The notes: generated by a model from the sequence alone, not told the origin. Positions 1 to 6,381 are shown, counted from the stretch's first letter. The stretch: DNA of 8,560 bases from an uncultured Selenomonadaceae bacterium (GCA_905235425.1 CAJOKY010000094.1:1-8560); one strand, 5' to 3'. Program-made: numbers and translations.

Positions 1-187
1 TTTGACGAAAGGATAATTTTCCTGTAAAAGCTTTACCAACTCGCCTTTGCCGCAACCGTAATCCAAAATGCTTTTCGGCTTAAGAAAATCAATTATACCG
101 GCAAGTAATGTATAGAGCTGACACCCCCCCCCTGCCGTAGGCGGGATTGGCTTTGTGCAGTTCTTGATAAAGTCCTACTTTTTCCAA
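1..187 (-). CDS. Class I SAM-dependent methyltransferase, N-terminal part, frame broken at a G9 tract
   Basis: The protein reads leftward from a TTG start (187-185), with AGGTG at 196-200 giving an 8-nt spacer. It begins MEKVGLYQELHKANPAYG. After the G-tract the sequence QLYTLLAGIIDFLKPKSILD continues, followed by YGCGKGELV. ILDYGCGKGEL is the glycine-rich motif I that binds S-adenosylmethionine in class I methyltransferases. The two halves lie in different frames. They are separated by nine C residues on the plus strand (124-132). With nine, translation from the TTG stops at TGA (91-89) after 32 codons; with eight, the frame runs open to the window edge. No usable start exists after the tract before motif I. 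The cause could be phase variation, a mutation or a homopolymer assembly error. The gene lies 25 nt after the meaB stop, so it is probably in the same transcript. The substrate cannot be told from this N-terminal part. Confidence 0.72.
124..132 (-). repeat. Nine-base G homopolymer inside the methyltransferase coding region
   Basis: There is a run of nine C on the plus strand (G on the coding strand), 55 nt into the methyltransferase gene. It is the longest G/C homopolymer I see in the window. Its length decides whether the gene is readable: eight Gs are in frame, nine are not. Such tracts slip easily in replication, and sequencing can also misread them. Confidence 0.9.
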
Positions 188-195
188 ATTTAAAT

Positions 196-200
196 CACCT
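196..200 (-). promoter_or_regulatory. Ribosome binding site fixing the TTG start of the methyltransferase
   Basis: The minus strand reads AAAGGTGA here, with AGGTG 8 nt before the TTG at 187. No ATG or GTG in this frame is better placed, so this site supports the unusual TTG start. Confidence 0.65.
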
Positions 201-212
201 TTCCAAAAATCC

Positions 213-1373
213 TTAACGCGCATTAAATAAATCGACGTGCTGACGTTCGACGGCGCGCTTTATGTCGAAAATTTTAACCAATTCCGCCACAGCTTGAGTC
301 GGTGAAATTATCCCGTTCAAAACGGCTTCTCTAATCTCCGGCATCCTGCCCATAACAACAGCGTCGCCAAAAAATATGTCGTGTAAATGTTCGTCAATCA
401 TCGCCTGCATCCAATCGAGTAATTGACTGTCACGCCGCTTTTTAAAGACGCCGCTTTCAGTAGTCAAGCGCTTAAAAAGTTGAATAACCTGCCAAAGTTC
501 CTCAAGCCCTGTTTTCTCAAGCGCACTTGCAAGGTAGGCGTGAGTAGGCCAACCGTCCGTCGCGGGACGTATGAATTCAATCATACGCTCATATTCGCCG
601 CGTGTAACTTTAGCCTTAATTAAATTGTCACCGTCAGCCTTATTGATAACGATAGCGTCGGCAAGTTCCATAATGCCTTTTTTAATGCCTTGAAGATCGT
701 CACCGGCGCCGGTTAAAACGATTAACATAAAGAAATCGACCATAGATCGAACCGTTGTTTCAGACTGCCCTACGCCTACCGTTTCAATAAGTATCACGTC
801 ATAACCTGCCGCCTCGCACATAAGCATTGTTTCACGGCTTTTACGTGCTACGCCGCCTAAAGTTCCGCCTGCAGGACTGGGACGAATAAACGCCTCCGGT
901 CTGCGGCTTAACGTACCCATACGCGTCTTGTCACCTAAGATTGAACCGCGTGTAACCGAGCTTGTAGGGTCGACTGCCAAAACTGCCAGCTTGTGACCTT
1001 CGTCGCAGAGCATATTGCCGAACGCCTCAATAAATGTAGATTTACCTGCGCCGGGTACGCCGGTTATTCCAACTCTCAAGGCTTTACCTGTTCGCGGTAA
1101 AAGTCTTTGCAAAACTCTTTGAGCCTTTGCAAAATGTTTGGGATTATTGCTTTCAATCAAGGTTATCGCGCGTGACAAAATAACTCTGTCGCCTTTTATG
1201 ATGCCTTCAACAATTTCATCTTCTGTAAGCGTCAAGCGGCGCTTAGGTCGTATATTTGCCAAATTTGGATTGATATTTCCTACCGTAGTGTCTTTAATGC
1301 CTTCAATGCCGCTCATTACCGACAATGAATTTGAAACTGCCCACTCCGGCTTTGTAGTGGTATAATCTGCCAA
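213..1373 (-). CDS. meaB: Methylmalonyl-CoA mutase-associated GTPase MeaB (ArgK family)
   Basis: This is a cytoplasmic G3E-family P-loop GTPase. Family members chaperone adenosylcobalamin-dependent methylmalonyl-CoA mutase, gating cofactor loading and protecting the enzyme. Numbering from the TTG start (386 aa), the Walker A motif GVPGAGKST is at about 105-113, VDPTS at about 134-138, ETVGVGQSE at about 197-205 (switch/Walker B region) and the guanine-specificity motif NKAD at about 244-247. The C-terminal helical dimerisation part is present. A GTG at 1379 is also in frame but sits 1 nt from the Shine-Dalgarno; TTG at 1373 has a 7-nt spacer from GGAGG, so I chose it. The protein carries about 50 residues before the usual start of the family domain (EDEIVEGIIKGDRVILSRAI), including KPEW. 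No mutase gene is in the window. It is followed 25 nt later by the methyltransferase and preceded by the small secreted protein gene. Confidence 0.95.
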   Translation of the reverse strand: MADYTTTKPEWAVSNSLSVMSGIEGIKDTTVGNINPNLANIRPKRRLTLTEDEIVEGIIKGDRVILSRAITLIESNNPKHFAKAQRVLQRLLPRTGKALRVGITGVPGAGKSTFIEAFGNMLCDEGHKLAVLAVDPTSSVTRGSILGDKTRMGTLSRRPEAFIRPSPAGGTLGGVARKSRETMLMCEAAGYDVILIETVGVGQSETTVRSMVDFFMLIVLTGAGDDLQGIKKGIMELADAIVINKADGDNLIKAKVTRGEYERMIEFIRPATDGWPTHAYLASALEKTGLEELWQVIQLFKRLTTESGVFKKRRDSQLLDWMQAMIDEHLHDIFFGDAVVMGRMPEIREAVLNGIISPTQAVAELVKIFDIKRAVERQHVDLFNAR

Positions 1374-1380
1374 AATCACC

Positions 1381-1385
1381 CCTCC
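1381..1385 (-). promoter_or_regulatory. Strong Shine-Dalgarno deciding the meaB start
   Basis: The minus strand reads AAAGGAGGG. GGAGG (1385-1381) lies 7 nt before TTG 1373 but only 1 nt before GTG 1379, so the TTG is the likelier initiation codon. Confidence 0.7.
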
Positions 1386-1406
1386 TTTACAATAGCGCTA
1401 TTAAAG
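1385..1406. repeat. Inverted repeat around the palindrome AATAGCGCTATT
   Basis: A perfect 12-bp palindrome (1391-1402) is flanked by CTTTA (1385-1389) and TAAAG (1402-1406). It sits between the small-protein stop and the meaB Shine-Dalgarno, which its arm touches. It has no T-run, so it does not look like a terminator. It could be a protein-binding site or a weak RNA hairpin near the meaB ribosome site. Confidence 0.45.
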
Positions 1407-1420
1407 CGTGGACTTTTAAA

Positions 1421-1642
1421 TTACTGCCGGCAAGCGCCGCGTCCGCCGTAACAACCGCCGTGATAATTTCCGCGATTGTCGTTATCTGAATAATCATTGC
1501 CGTAGCAGTAACCGTCGTTGTAGCAACCGCTGCCATAACAACCGCCTCTGCAAGTGGAATCGACTTCTGCCGCGTCAGTAGTTGCCGTAAAGCTGAAACT
1601 TGCCGCTGTTAGCAAAATTGCCGCCAAAAATTTTTTCAACAT
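1421..1642 (-). CDS. Small secreted Cys/Gly/Tyr-rich protein of unknown function
   Basis: This is a 73-residue protein I cannot assign to a family. It starts MLKKFLAAILLTAASFSF, a clear Sec signal peptide with two lysines and a hydrophobic core; cleavage is likely after A24 or A25 (TTDAA/EVD). There is no lipobox cysteine. The mature part of about 48 residues has six Cys (31, 35, 40, 46, 64, 71), seven Tyr, many Gly and a short acidic/Asn stretch, with recurring GGCYG and GxCYx units. The even Cys number fits disulfides or metal binding, but neither can be shown from sequence. ATG 1642 is preferred over an in-frame GTG at 1651 because GGAGG (1655-1651) is 8 nt upstream of the ATG and overlaps the GTG. 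A good promoter lies just upstream. It is probably transcribed together with meaB, since I see no terminator between them. Confidence 0.72.
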   Translation of the reverse strand: MLKKFLAAILLTAASFSFTATTDAAEVDSTCRGGCYGSGCYNDGYCYGNDYSDNDNRGNYHGGCYGGRGACRQ

Positions 1643-1650
1643 AGTATTCA

Positions 1651-1655
1651 CCTCC
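1651..1655 (-). promoter_or_regulatory. Shine-Dalgarno fixing the start of the small secreted protein
   Basis: The minus strand reads GGAGGTGAATACTATG. GGAGG is 8 nt before ATG 1642. The alternative GTG start overlaps the motif and so is rejected. Confidence 0.7.
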
Positions 1656-1680
1656 GAAAATTTATGAATAATTTTGTAAA

Positions 1681-1709
1681 ATTATAATTGGCGTTAAAAA
1701 ATTTTGCAA
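1681..1709 (-). promoter_or_regulatory. Sigma70-type promoter for the small secreted protein / meaB unit
   Basis: On the minus strand the -35 is TTGCAA (1709-1704, four of six consensus bases) and the -10 is a perfect TATAAT (1686-1681), separated by exactly 17 nt. Transcription should start near 1674, leaving a leader of about 30 nt before ATG 1642. The heptad-repeat field begins 7 nt upstream of the -35 box. Confidence 0.7.
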
Positions 1710-1715
1710 GAAGAA

Positions 1716-1901
1716 TTTAGGGATTAGGGATTAGGGATTAGGGAGCAGGGAGCAGGGATTAGATTGTAGATAGTAGATTGTAGGTTGTAGGGAGTAGGGT
1801 TTCTGTTTCCTACCCTCTACCTTCTACTCTCTACCTCCTAACACCTAACTAGGGAACAGGGATTATCCTACTCTCTACTCCCTACCCTCTACCTTCTAAT
1901 A
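1716..1901. repeat. Heptad-repeat field with inverted halves upstream of nadK
   Basis: This field fills most of the 1652-1966 spacer. Twelve consecutive 7-bp units run from 1716 to 1799. They are of the form xxTAGxx or AGCAGGG: TTTAGGG, three ATTAGGG, two AGCAGGG, then ATTAGAT, TGTAGAT, AGTAGAT, TGTAGGT, TGTAGGG, AGTAGGG. A 9-nt loop TTTCTGTTT follows. Next come six inverted units (1809-1850: CCTACCC, TCTACCT, TCTACTC, TCTACCT, CCTAACA, CCTAACT), a short forward piece (1851-1866) and five more inverted units (1867-1901). The 7-bp phase is kept without slips inside each block. The opposed halves could form a long imperfect stem. It is non-coding: TAG or its complement recurs in all frames. The remainder of the spacer (1902-1950) is AT-rich, with no promoter I would defend. 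Confidence 0.9.
1720..1757 (+). other. G-quadruplex-forming motif, six GGG runs at 7-nt period
   Basis: GGG occurs at 1720, 1727, 1734, 1741, 1748 and 1755, always separated by four bases (ATTA or AGCA). This satisfies the usual G3N(1-7) quadruplex pattern with two spare runs. The G-rich strand is the plus strand, so any transcript reading toward nadK from upstream would carry it. Confidence 0.6.
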
Positions 1902-1954
1902 AAGGATTTAATTTTAATGCGGCGAATTTTTAACAAAACTTAAATCACATAAAA

Positions 1955-1959
1955 AGGAG
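1955..1959 (+). promoter_or_regulatory. Shine-Dalgarno of nadK
   Basis: AGGAG within AAAAAGGAGC lies about 7 nt before ATG 1967. It supports that start over the later in-frame ATG codons (2015, 2018), which have only a weak purine run before them. Confidence 0.6.
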
Positions 1960-1966
1960 CTAGATA

Positions 1967-2875
1967 ATGGCACGACAAAATATTTTCGGTACCGTTTTCG
2001 GCGTCGAAGCGGGAATGATGCAAATAGCAGTTTTCCCCAACATCAGCAAGCGTAGGAGCGGCGAAATTGTAGATCGCATTTTTAAATTTTACCGCAATAA
2101 AAATGTGCGTCTTGTTATGCCGGCAACAGAGGCACGGCAATTTCGCAAAGAAGAATACGGCTTGCCATGCGTGGAGCGCGTTCATATTGATATGGCGCTG
2201 TCAATCGGCGGTGACGGTACTTTAATCGGCGTTTGTCGGCGTTTTCGTGAACAAGGTATTCCCGTTTGCGGCATTAATCTCGGTACGTTGGGATTTTTGA
2301 CAGACATTGAGCCGCGTGAACTTGAAAGCAGACTCGGCAAAATTCTTGTCGGTGAGTACATTGTAGAAAATCGCCTTCTGTTAAGCGGCTTTGCGTCAAA
2401 TGAACTCGGCGAAAAATTTTTGGGCAATGCGATTAATGACGTGGTAATTTCTAAAGGCGGCTCGGCGCGTATGCTTAGAATGGAAATTTACGTGAACAAT
2501 ACGCATTTGACTGATTGTCAAGCGGACGGGCTGATTGTTTCAAGTCCCACCGGCTCAACGGCGTATTGCTTAAGCGCAGGCGGTCCAATTTTAAATCCCA
2601 CTATTCGCGCCTTGATTATTATTCCGATTTGCCCGCATACTTTTCAAATGCGACCTCTCGTTGTAAGTGAAGATGACGAAGTTAGAATTAAAATTCGCGC
2701 AATGTCTGATTTAGTCGTGACATTGGACGGACAGGAAAGTTTTAAACTGCCGCCCAGTGATGAAGTTATTGTGCGAAAATCCAAAATGACCGCGCAGATT
2801 GTCAAGTTTGCCGACAAAAATTATTATGACGTTTTGAAGGCGAAACTTTGGGGTACCGGCGGCGACTGGCACTGA
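1967..2875 (+). CDS. nadK: NAD kinase (ATP- or polyphosphate-dependent)
   Basis: This cytoplasmic enzyme phosphorylates NAD at the 2'-hydroxyl of its adenosine ribose to make NADP. The 302-residue product has the family motifs in order: GGDGT at 81-85 (nucleotide binding, catalytic Asp), NLGTLGFL at 104-111, the AINDVV segment at about 155-160 (NAD contact), ADGLIVSSPTGSTAY at 186-200 (the second glycine-rich domain), PICPHTF at about 220-226 and LDGQ at 253-256. The canonical beginning, MQIAVFPNISK, is at residue 18. The first 17 residues are therefore an extension, kept because the only good ribosome site is in front of ATG 1967. It is the first gene after the heptad-repeat spacer. A 50-nt gap filled with another heptad repeat separates it from the next gene. 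Confidence 0.96.
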   Translation: MARQNIFGTVFGVEAGMMQIAVFPNISKRRSGEIVDRIFKFYRNKNVRLVMPATEARQFRKEEYGLPCVERVHIDMALSIGGDGTLIGVCRRFREQGIPVCGINLGTLGFLTDIEPRELESRLGKILVGEYIVENRLLLSGFASNELGEKFLGNAINDVVISKGGSARMLRMEIYVNNTHLTDCQADGLIVSSPTGSTAYCLSAGGPILNPTIRALIIIPICPHTFQMRPLVVSEDDEVRIKIRAMSDLVVTLDGQESFKLPPSDEVIVRKSKMTAQIVKFADKNYYDVLKAKLWGTGGDWH

Positions 2876-2878
2876 ATT

Positions 2879-2927
2879 GAATTAAGAATTAAGAATTAGG
2901 AATTAAGAATGTAGAATGTAAAATTAT
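2879..2927 (+). repeat. GAATTAA heptad array between nadK and the DUF4127 gene
   Basis: Seven 7-bp units run without a break: GAATTAA, GAATTAA, GAATTAG, GAATTAA, GAATGTA, GAATGTA, AAATTAT. The array starts 3 nt after the nadK stop and ends inside the next gene's ATG, so it fills the whole spacer. It has no inverted half. Confidence 0.85.
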
Positions 2928-4533
2928 GAAAAGATTAATAAAATTTATTTTGGCTCTTACAATAATTTTCGCAATTTCGACACAGGATGCGGCAGGCGAA
3001 AAAATTTTATTTGTACCGGTTGACGACAGACCCGTTTCATACTCTCAACCTGTACAAGTACTTGAAGCGGCAGGTTTTGAAATGATCGTGCCGCCGGTTG
3101 AATATGTCAATCGCAATTTTGAAGACGGCGGTATTAATGAACTTTGGGATTGGATTGAAAAAAATGTGTCTTATGCCGACGCGGCTGTAATTTCTGCGGA
3201 CGCAGTGATTTACGGCGGGCTTATTCCTTCACGCCAACATGAATTTTCTACCGAAGTTTTAAGCGCGCGTATAAATCGCTTTAACACTCTGCATGAAAAA
3301 AATCCCAACTTGAAAATTTACCTGCTGTCTTCAATTATGCGCGCGCCTTATGAAGGTACGCCCGGCTCAATCGAAGAACCGGAATATTACGCGCAGTACG
3401 GCAATGCATTTTACAAATACGGCGCATTTTCCGACAAAAAAGAAACTGTCGGTCTTACTGAAAGTGAAAGTGAAGAGTTGGAAAATTCTCAAAAAAGTAT
3501 TCCCGATGAATTTTTTACCGATTGGCTTTTACGCAGAAGAAAAAATTTATTTGTCACTGAAAATTTGATTGACTTGACGGCGGACGGCATTGTAAGCTAC
3601 TTAGTCGTAGGGCTTGACGATCATCATGATTTCAGTCAAATACGCAGAGAAAATCGCGAATTAAGAGACTACGCGCAGAAAAAAAATCTGCCCAAAACCA
3701 AATTTCAAACTCTTTCCGGCATTGACGAATTTGGATTGGTGCTTTTGACACGTGCCGTGAATGACCTGCGCGGCGAAACGCCGAAAGTTTTTGTGCGATA
3801 CAATAAAGGCGTAGGGGCGCTGACTTTTCCCGCGTATTCGGACGAAGTTGTAAGCGAATCTATCGAAGACGAATTAAAAATTATGAACGGCGAAATTGTC
3901 ACGAATCCCAAAAAAGCCGATTTAGTTTTTCTCGTAAACACAGACCCTATAGGCGTCACTTATCACAGCCATAACTCTTCGCCTTTTACGCGCGATAAAA
4001 CTTTCAATCCATACGTGCAGCGCGACGGTACAAATTACTTTGTCAATATGGTTGACCGTTACGTCAAGCAAGGTTACTCCGTAAGCGTGGCTGATATCAC
4101 CTTCGGCAACGGCGCTGATAATCCAATGATGAATCTTTTGAAAAAGCGCGGCTTGCTTTTTAAATTAAAATCCTATGCAGGCTGGAATACGGCGACAAAT
4201 TCAATCGGCTTTTCACTCGGCACGGGGATTTTAACTAAGCATATGTCTGAAGAGTCGAAGAATAAAATTTTGGCGGTACGTTACCTTGACGATTGGGCTT
4301 ATCAAGCCAATGTGCGTACGGCAGTCGGCGATTGGATTTACTTTAACTTTCCGAACGGCGCTTGGACTTATGGGCATTTGGACGATAACAAGGCTATGAT
4401 TGAAGAAAAAATTACACAGCTTATGCACAAGTTCGTTAAAGATAATTTTCCGCGTTATGATTTTCTGAAAGACTTTACCGTTAATTGCATTTGGAACAGA
4501 ATGTTTGAAATTGAGATTGAAGGCGTGAAATAA
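2926..4533 (+). CDS. Exported DUF4127 family protein
   Basis: This 535-residue protein is recognised as DUF4127, a family without established function. The N-terminus (MKRLIKFILALTIIFAIS) is a Sec signal peptide, with cleavage plausible near residue 24 (DAAG/EK). Family-like conserved blocks follow: VPVDDRPVSY at 30-39, IYGGLIPSR at 95-103, GLDDHHDFSQ at 229-238, DEFG at 267-270, DITFGNGAD at 390-398 and SYAGWNTATNSIG at 416-428. The many Asp/His/Asn residues in these blocks suggest an enzyme active site, but this is inference. There is no recognisable Shine-Dalgarno: the preceding 47 nt are heptad repeat and the nearest AGG is 25 nt upstream. A membrane acyltransferase gene follows after 4 nt, suggesting a joint envelope or extracellular role. 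Confidence 0.88.
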   Translation: MKRLIKFILALTIIFAISTQDAAGEKILFVPVDDRPVSYSQPVQVLEAAGFEMIVPPVEYVNRNFEDGGINELWDWIEKNVSYADAAVISADAVIYGGLIPSRQHEFSTEVLSARINRFNTLHEKNPNLKIYLLSSIMRAPYEGTPGSIEEPEYYAQYGNAFYKYGAFSDKKETVGLTESESEELENSQKSIPDEFFTDWLLRRRKNLFVTENLIDLTADGIVSYLVVGLDDHHDFSQIRRENRELRDYAQKKNLPKTKFQTLSGIDEFGLVLLTRAVNDLRGETPKVFVRYNKGVGALTFPAYSDEVVSESIEDELKIMNGEIVTNPKKADLVFLVNTDPIGVTYHSHNSSPFTRDKTFNPYVQRDGTNYFVNMVDRYVKQGYSVSVADITFGNGADNPMMNLLKKRGLLFKLKSYAGWNTATNSIGFSLGTGILTKHMSEESKNKILAVRYLDDWAYQANVRTAVGDWIYFNFPNGAWTYGHLDDNKAMIEEKITQLMHKFVKDNFPRYDFLKDFTVNCIWNRMFEIEIEGVK

Positions 4534-4537
4534 GAGG

Positions 4538-5653
4538 TTGGATTTTAAAACCGACGGAAGAATTTTTGAAATTGACGTACTGCGCGGGCTGGCAATTTTT
4601 ATAATGATTGTCGTGGACGCGCCGCCCGCCGATATCTACGAAATTTTAAAACACGCAGAGTGGGAAGGCTTGACTATAGCGGATCTTGCCTTCCCCGCCT
4701 TTGTATTTGCAATGGGAATGTCCGCCGCTATTTCCACTTCGCGCAGAAGTGCTTCATTGAAAAAAATTTTTAGCCGCACGATAACACTTTTTGTATTGGG
4801 CTTGATTCTGAATGAAGTTGCCTACATTTTCGTCTACATTTTCATTGCCTATTATACGAGTGAACAATTTTACTCAAGCGCGGTTGAACATCTGCGCGTA
4901 TTCGGCATATTGCAACGGCTGGCGTTGACGTACCTTTTCGGCATGGCAATTACTAAATTTGTACAGACCGACAAGGAAATTTTCTGCGCGGCATTGGTGC
5001 TGTTAATCGCGTCGTCACTTGGCTTTCACGTGTACGCGCCGGAAAATCCTTTCGACGAAGTGAAAAATATCAGTATGGCGGTAGATTTATTTTTTCCAGG
5101 CGTCAATCACATTTACATGCCGACGGGAGATCCGGAGGGGCTGTACGGTACAATCGCGTCAACGGCGTCAATGTTATTTGGCTTTTTGGCAGGACGAATT
5201 TTAATTGCAAATTCATTTCTGCGCGACAAAATTTATTTTATGGGACTTTTCGGCGCGGTATTTTTAATTTGCGGCGAAGTATGGAGCTTGTTTGATATTG
5301 TGTCAAAAAAACTTTGGACAGCGCCTTTCGTGCTTTTCAATGCCGGCGGCGCAATGCTTTTCACGGCAACTTTAATGCAACTCTTTGAATTTAAGCCGAG
5401 CGCTAAAAAATTTTTTCAGCCTTTAGCCGCGCTGGGAAAAAATCCTTTGTTAATGTTTATGGCGTCGAATATCACGGTAATTTTCTTGATGACTGTAAAT
5501 ATATGGTTGACGGCGTTTGAGCTGTCACAGGGCTTATTAGGCGGCTTTATGAGCCTGCAAATGAACGTGCTGATATTTGTATTGATATGGGCGGCGTTGT
5601 GGACGGTAACGGCAAAATTGCTTGATATGGCAGGTGTGATTATAAAAATATGA
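4538..5653 (+). CDS. Multi-pass membrane acyltransferase, heparan-alpha-glucosaminide N-acetyltransferase-like
   Basis: This 371-residue integral membrane protein has about ten hydrophobic segments. The family pattern is clear: EIDVLRGLAIFIMI at 11-24, KHAEWEGLTIADLAFPAFVF at 38-57, RVFGILQRLALTYL at 120-133, DPEGLYGTIAS at 198-208, KLWTAPFVLFNAGGAML at 258-274 and LGKNPLLMF at 299-307. In human HGSNAT, the His of the equivalent H-x-x-W-x-G-x-T-x-x-D block is the acetyl-transfer residue; here it is H39. Members move acetyl groups from cytosolic acetyl-CoA to sugars on the other side of the membrane; the bacterial substrate is unknown. The start is a TTG 4 nt after the DUF4127 stop, with GAGG directly abutting it and AAGG about 14 nt upstream. 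A TGA in the same frame (4526) excludes earlier starts. Translation is probably coupled to the DUF4127 gene. The stop overlaps queE in ATGA. Confidence 0.88.
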   Translation: MDFKTDGRIFEIDVLRGLAIFIMIVVDAPPADIYEILKHAEWEGLTIADLAFPAFVFAMGMSAAISTSRRSASLKKIFSRTITLFVLGLILNEVAYIFVYIFIAYYTSEQFYSSAVEHLRVFGILQRLALTYLFGMAITKFVQTDKEIFCAALVLLIASSLGFHVYAPENPFDEVKNISMAVDLFFPGVNHIYMPTGDPEGLYGTIASTASMLFGFLAGRILIANSFLRDKIYFMGLFGAVFLICGEVWSLFDIVSKKLWTAPFVLFNAGGAMLFTATLMQLFEFKPSAKKFFQPLAALGKNPLLMFMASNITVIFLMTVNIWLTAFELSQGLLGGFMSLQMNVLIFVLIWAALWTVTAKLLDMAGVIIKI

Positions 5654-6381
5654 ATTTAATTGAGATTTTTTCTTCCGCGCAGGGTGAAGGCAAATATTTA
5701 GGCTGTCGGCAGGTTTTCATTCGTACGGCTGATTGCAATTTGCACTGTGCTTATTGTGACACGAATTTTAGCCGCGCCGATTTTTGCAACGTTGAAACTT
5801 CTGCCGGATCAATGGAATTTATGCAGATAAAAAATCCCGTTGACACCGAAAAAGTTGCCGATATCGTGAAAAATTTCTGCGCGCAGGTACCGACGCATTC
5901 AGTAAGCTTTACCGGCGGTGAACCGCTTTTACACGGTGAATTTATTTTTGACGTTGCCGCCGCACTGAAAAAATTTTATGACGTGAAAATTTTTTTGGAG
6001 ACAAACGGCACGCTTGCCGACGAGTTACGAAAAATTTTAGACGCGGTTGACATTATCAGTATGGATATAAAATTTCCAAGTGTCACGGGAGTAAATTTAT
6101 TTGAACGGCATAAAGAATTTTTAAACGTCGCACGTACAAAAGACGTGTATGTTAAGGCGGTGATATCGGCTGAAACGTCGCGTGAAGAATTTTTAAAGGC
6201 GGTTGAAATTGTCGCGGAAAATTCGGCAGATACGCTTTTCATTTTGCAACCGGTGACACCTGCAGGAAATGTAAAAGCCGCCTCTGCCAAAAAGGTTTTA
6301 GACTTTCAAGCGTTGGCATTGAAAAAATTGCGGGACGTAAGAATAATTCCGCAGACACATAAATTAGTAGGTAGCTTTTAG
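5650..6381 (+). CDS. queE: 7-carboxy-7-deazaguanine synthase QueE (radical SAM)
   Basis: QueE converts 6-carboxy-tetrahydropterin to 7-carboxy-7-deazaguanine on the way to preQ0 and queuosine in tRNA. The 243-residue protein has the QueE N-terminus EIFSSAQGEGKYLGCRQVFI, the cluster motif C29-NLH-C33-AY-C36-DT (CX3CX2C) that holds the 4Fe-4S cluster, the SAM-binding GGEP at 89-92, LETNGT at 116-121 and the C-terminal QTHKLVG. ATG 5650 overlaps the acyltransferase stop as ATGA, so translation is probably coupled. An AGGTG lies about 13 nt upstream, a rather long distance. queC, queD and queF are not in the window. The last codons and the TAG stop are part of the 7-bp repeat that begins here, so the C-terminus (GSF) may have been shaped by repeat growth. 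Confidence 0.95.
   Translation: MNLIEIFSSAQGEGKYLGCRQVFIRTADCNLHCAYCDTNFSRADFCNVETSAGSMEFMQIKNPVDTEKVADIVKNFCAQVPTHSVSFTGGEPLLHGEFIFDVAAALKKFYDVKIFLETNGTLADELRKILDAVDIISMDIKFPSVTGVNLFERHKEFLNVARTKDVYVKAVISAETSREEFLKAVEIVAENSADTLFILQPVTPAGNVKAASAKKVLDFQALALKKLRDVRIIPQTHKLVGSF

Noticed and set aside
1374..1379. GTG start of meaB at 1379
   Set aside because: It is only 1 nt from the GGAGG motif; TTG at 1373 has a normal 7-nt spacer.
1716..1757. TTTAGGG/ATTAGGG units resembling plant-type telomere repeats
   Set aside because: The units are degenerate, only about six are G-rich, and they lie in phase with other heptads between bacterial genes. Eukaryotic contamination is not supported.
1716..1901. 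CRISPR-like array
   Set aside because: The units are 7 bp with no unique spacers and no cas genes nearby.
1902..1950. Promoter for nadK in the AT-rich stretch
   Set aside because: TTTAAT-like -10 candidates exist but none has a credible -35 at 16-18 nt, so no call is made.
2015..2020. Later nadK start at the paired ATG codons next to MQIAVFPN
   Set aside because: It matches the family's usual N-terminus but lacks a good ribosome site, whereas ATG 1967 has AGGAG at proper spacing. It remains possible.
5976..6290. 104-codon minus-strand frame opposite queE
   Set aside because: It is a shadow of the queE coding frame with no independent support.
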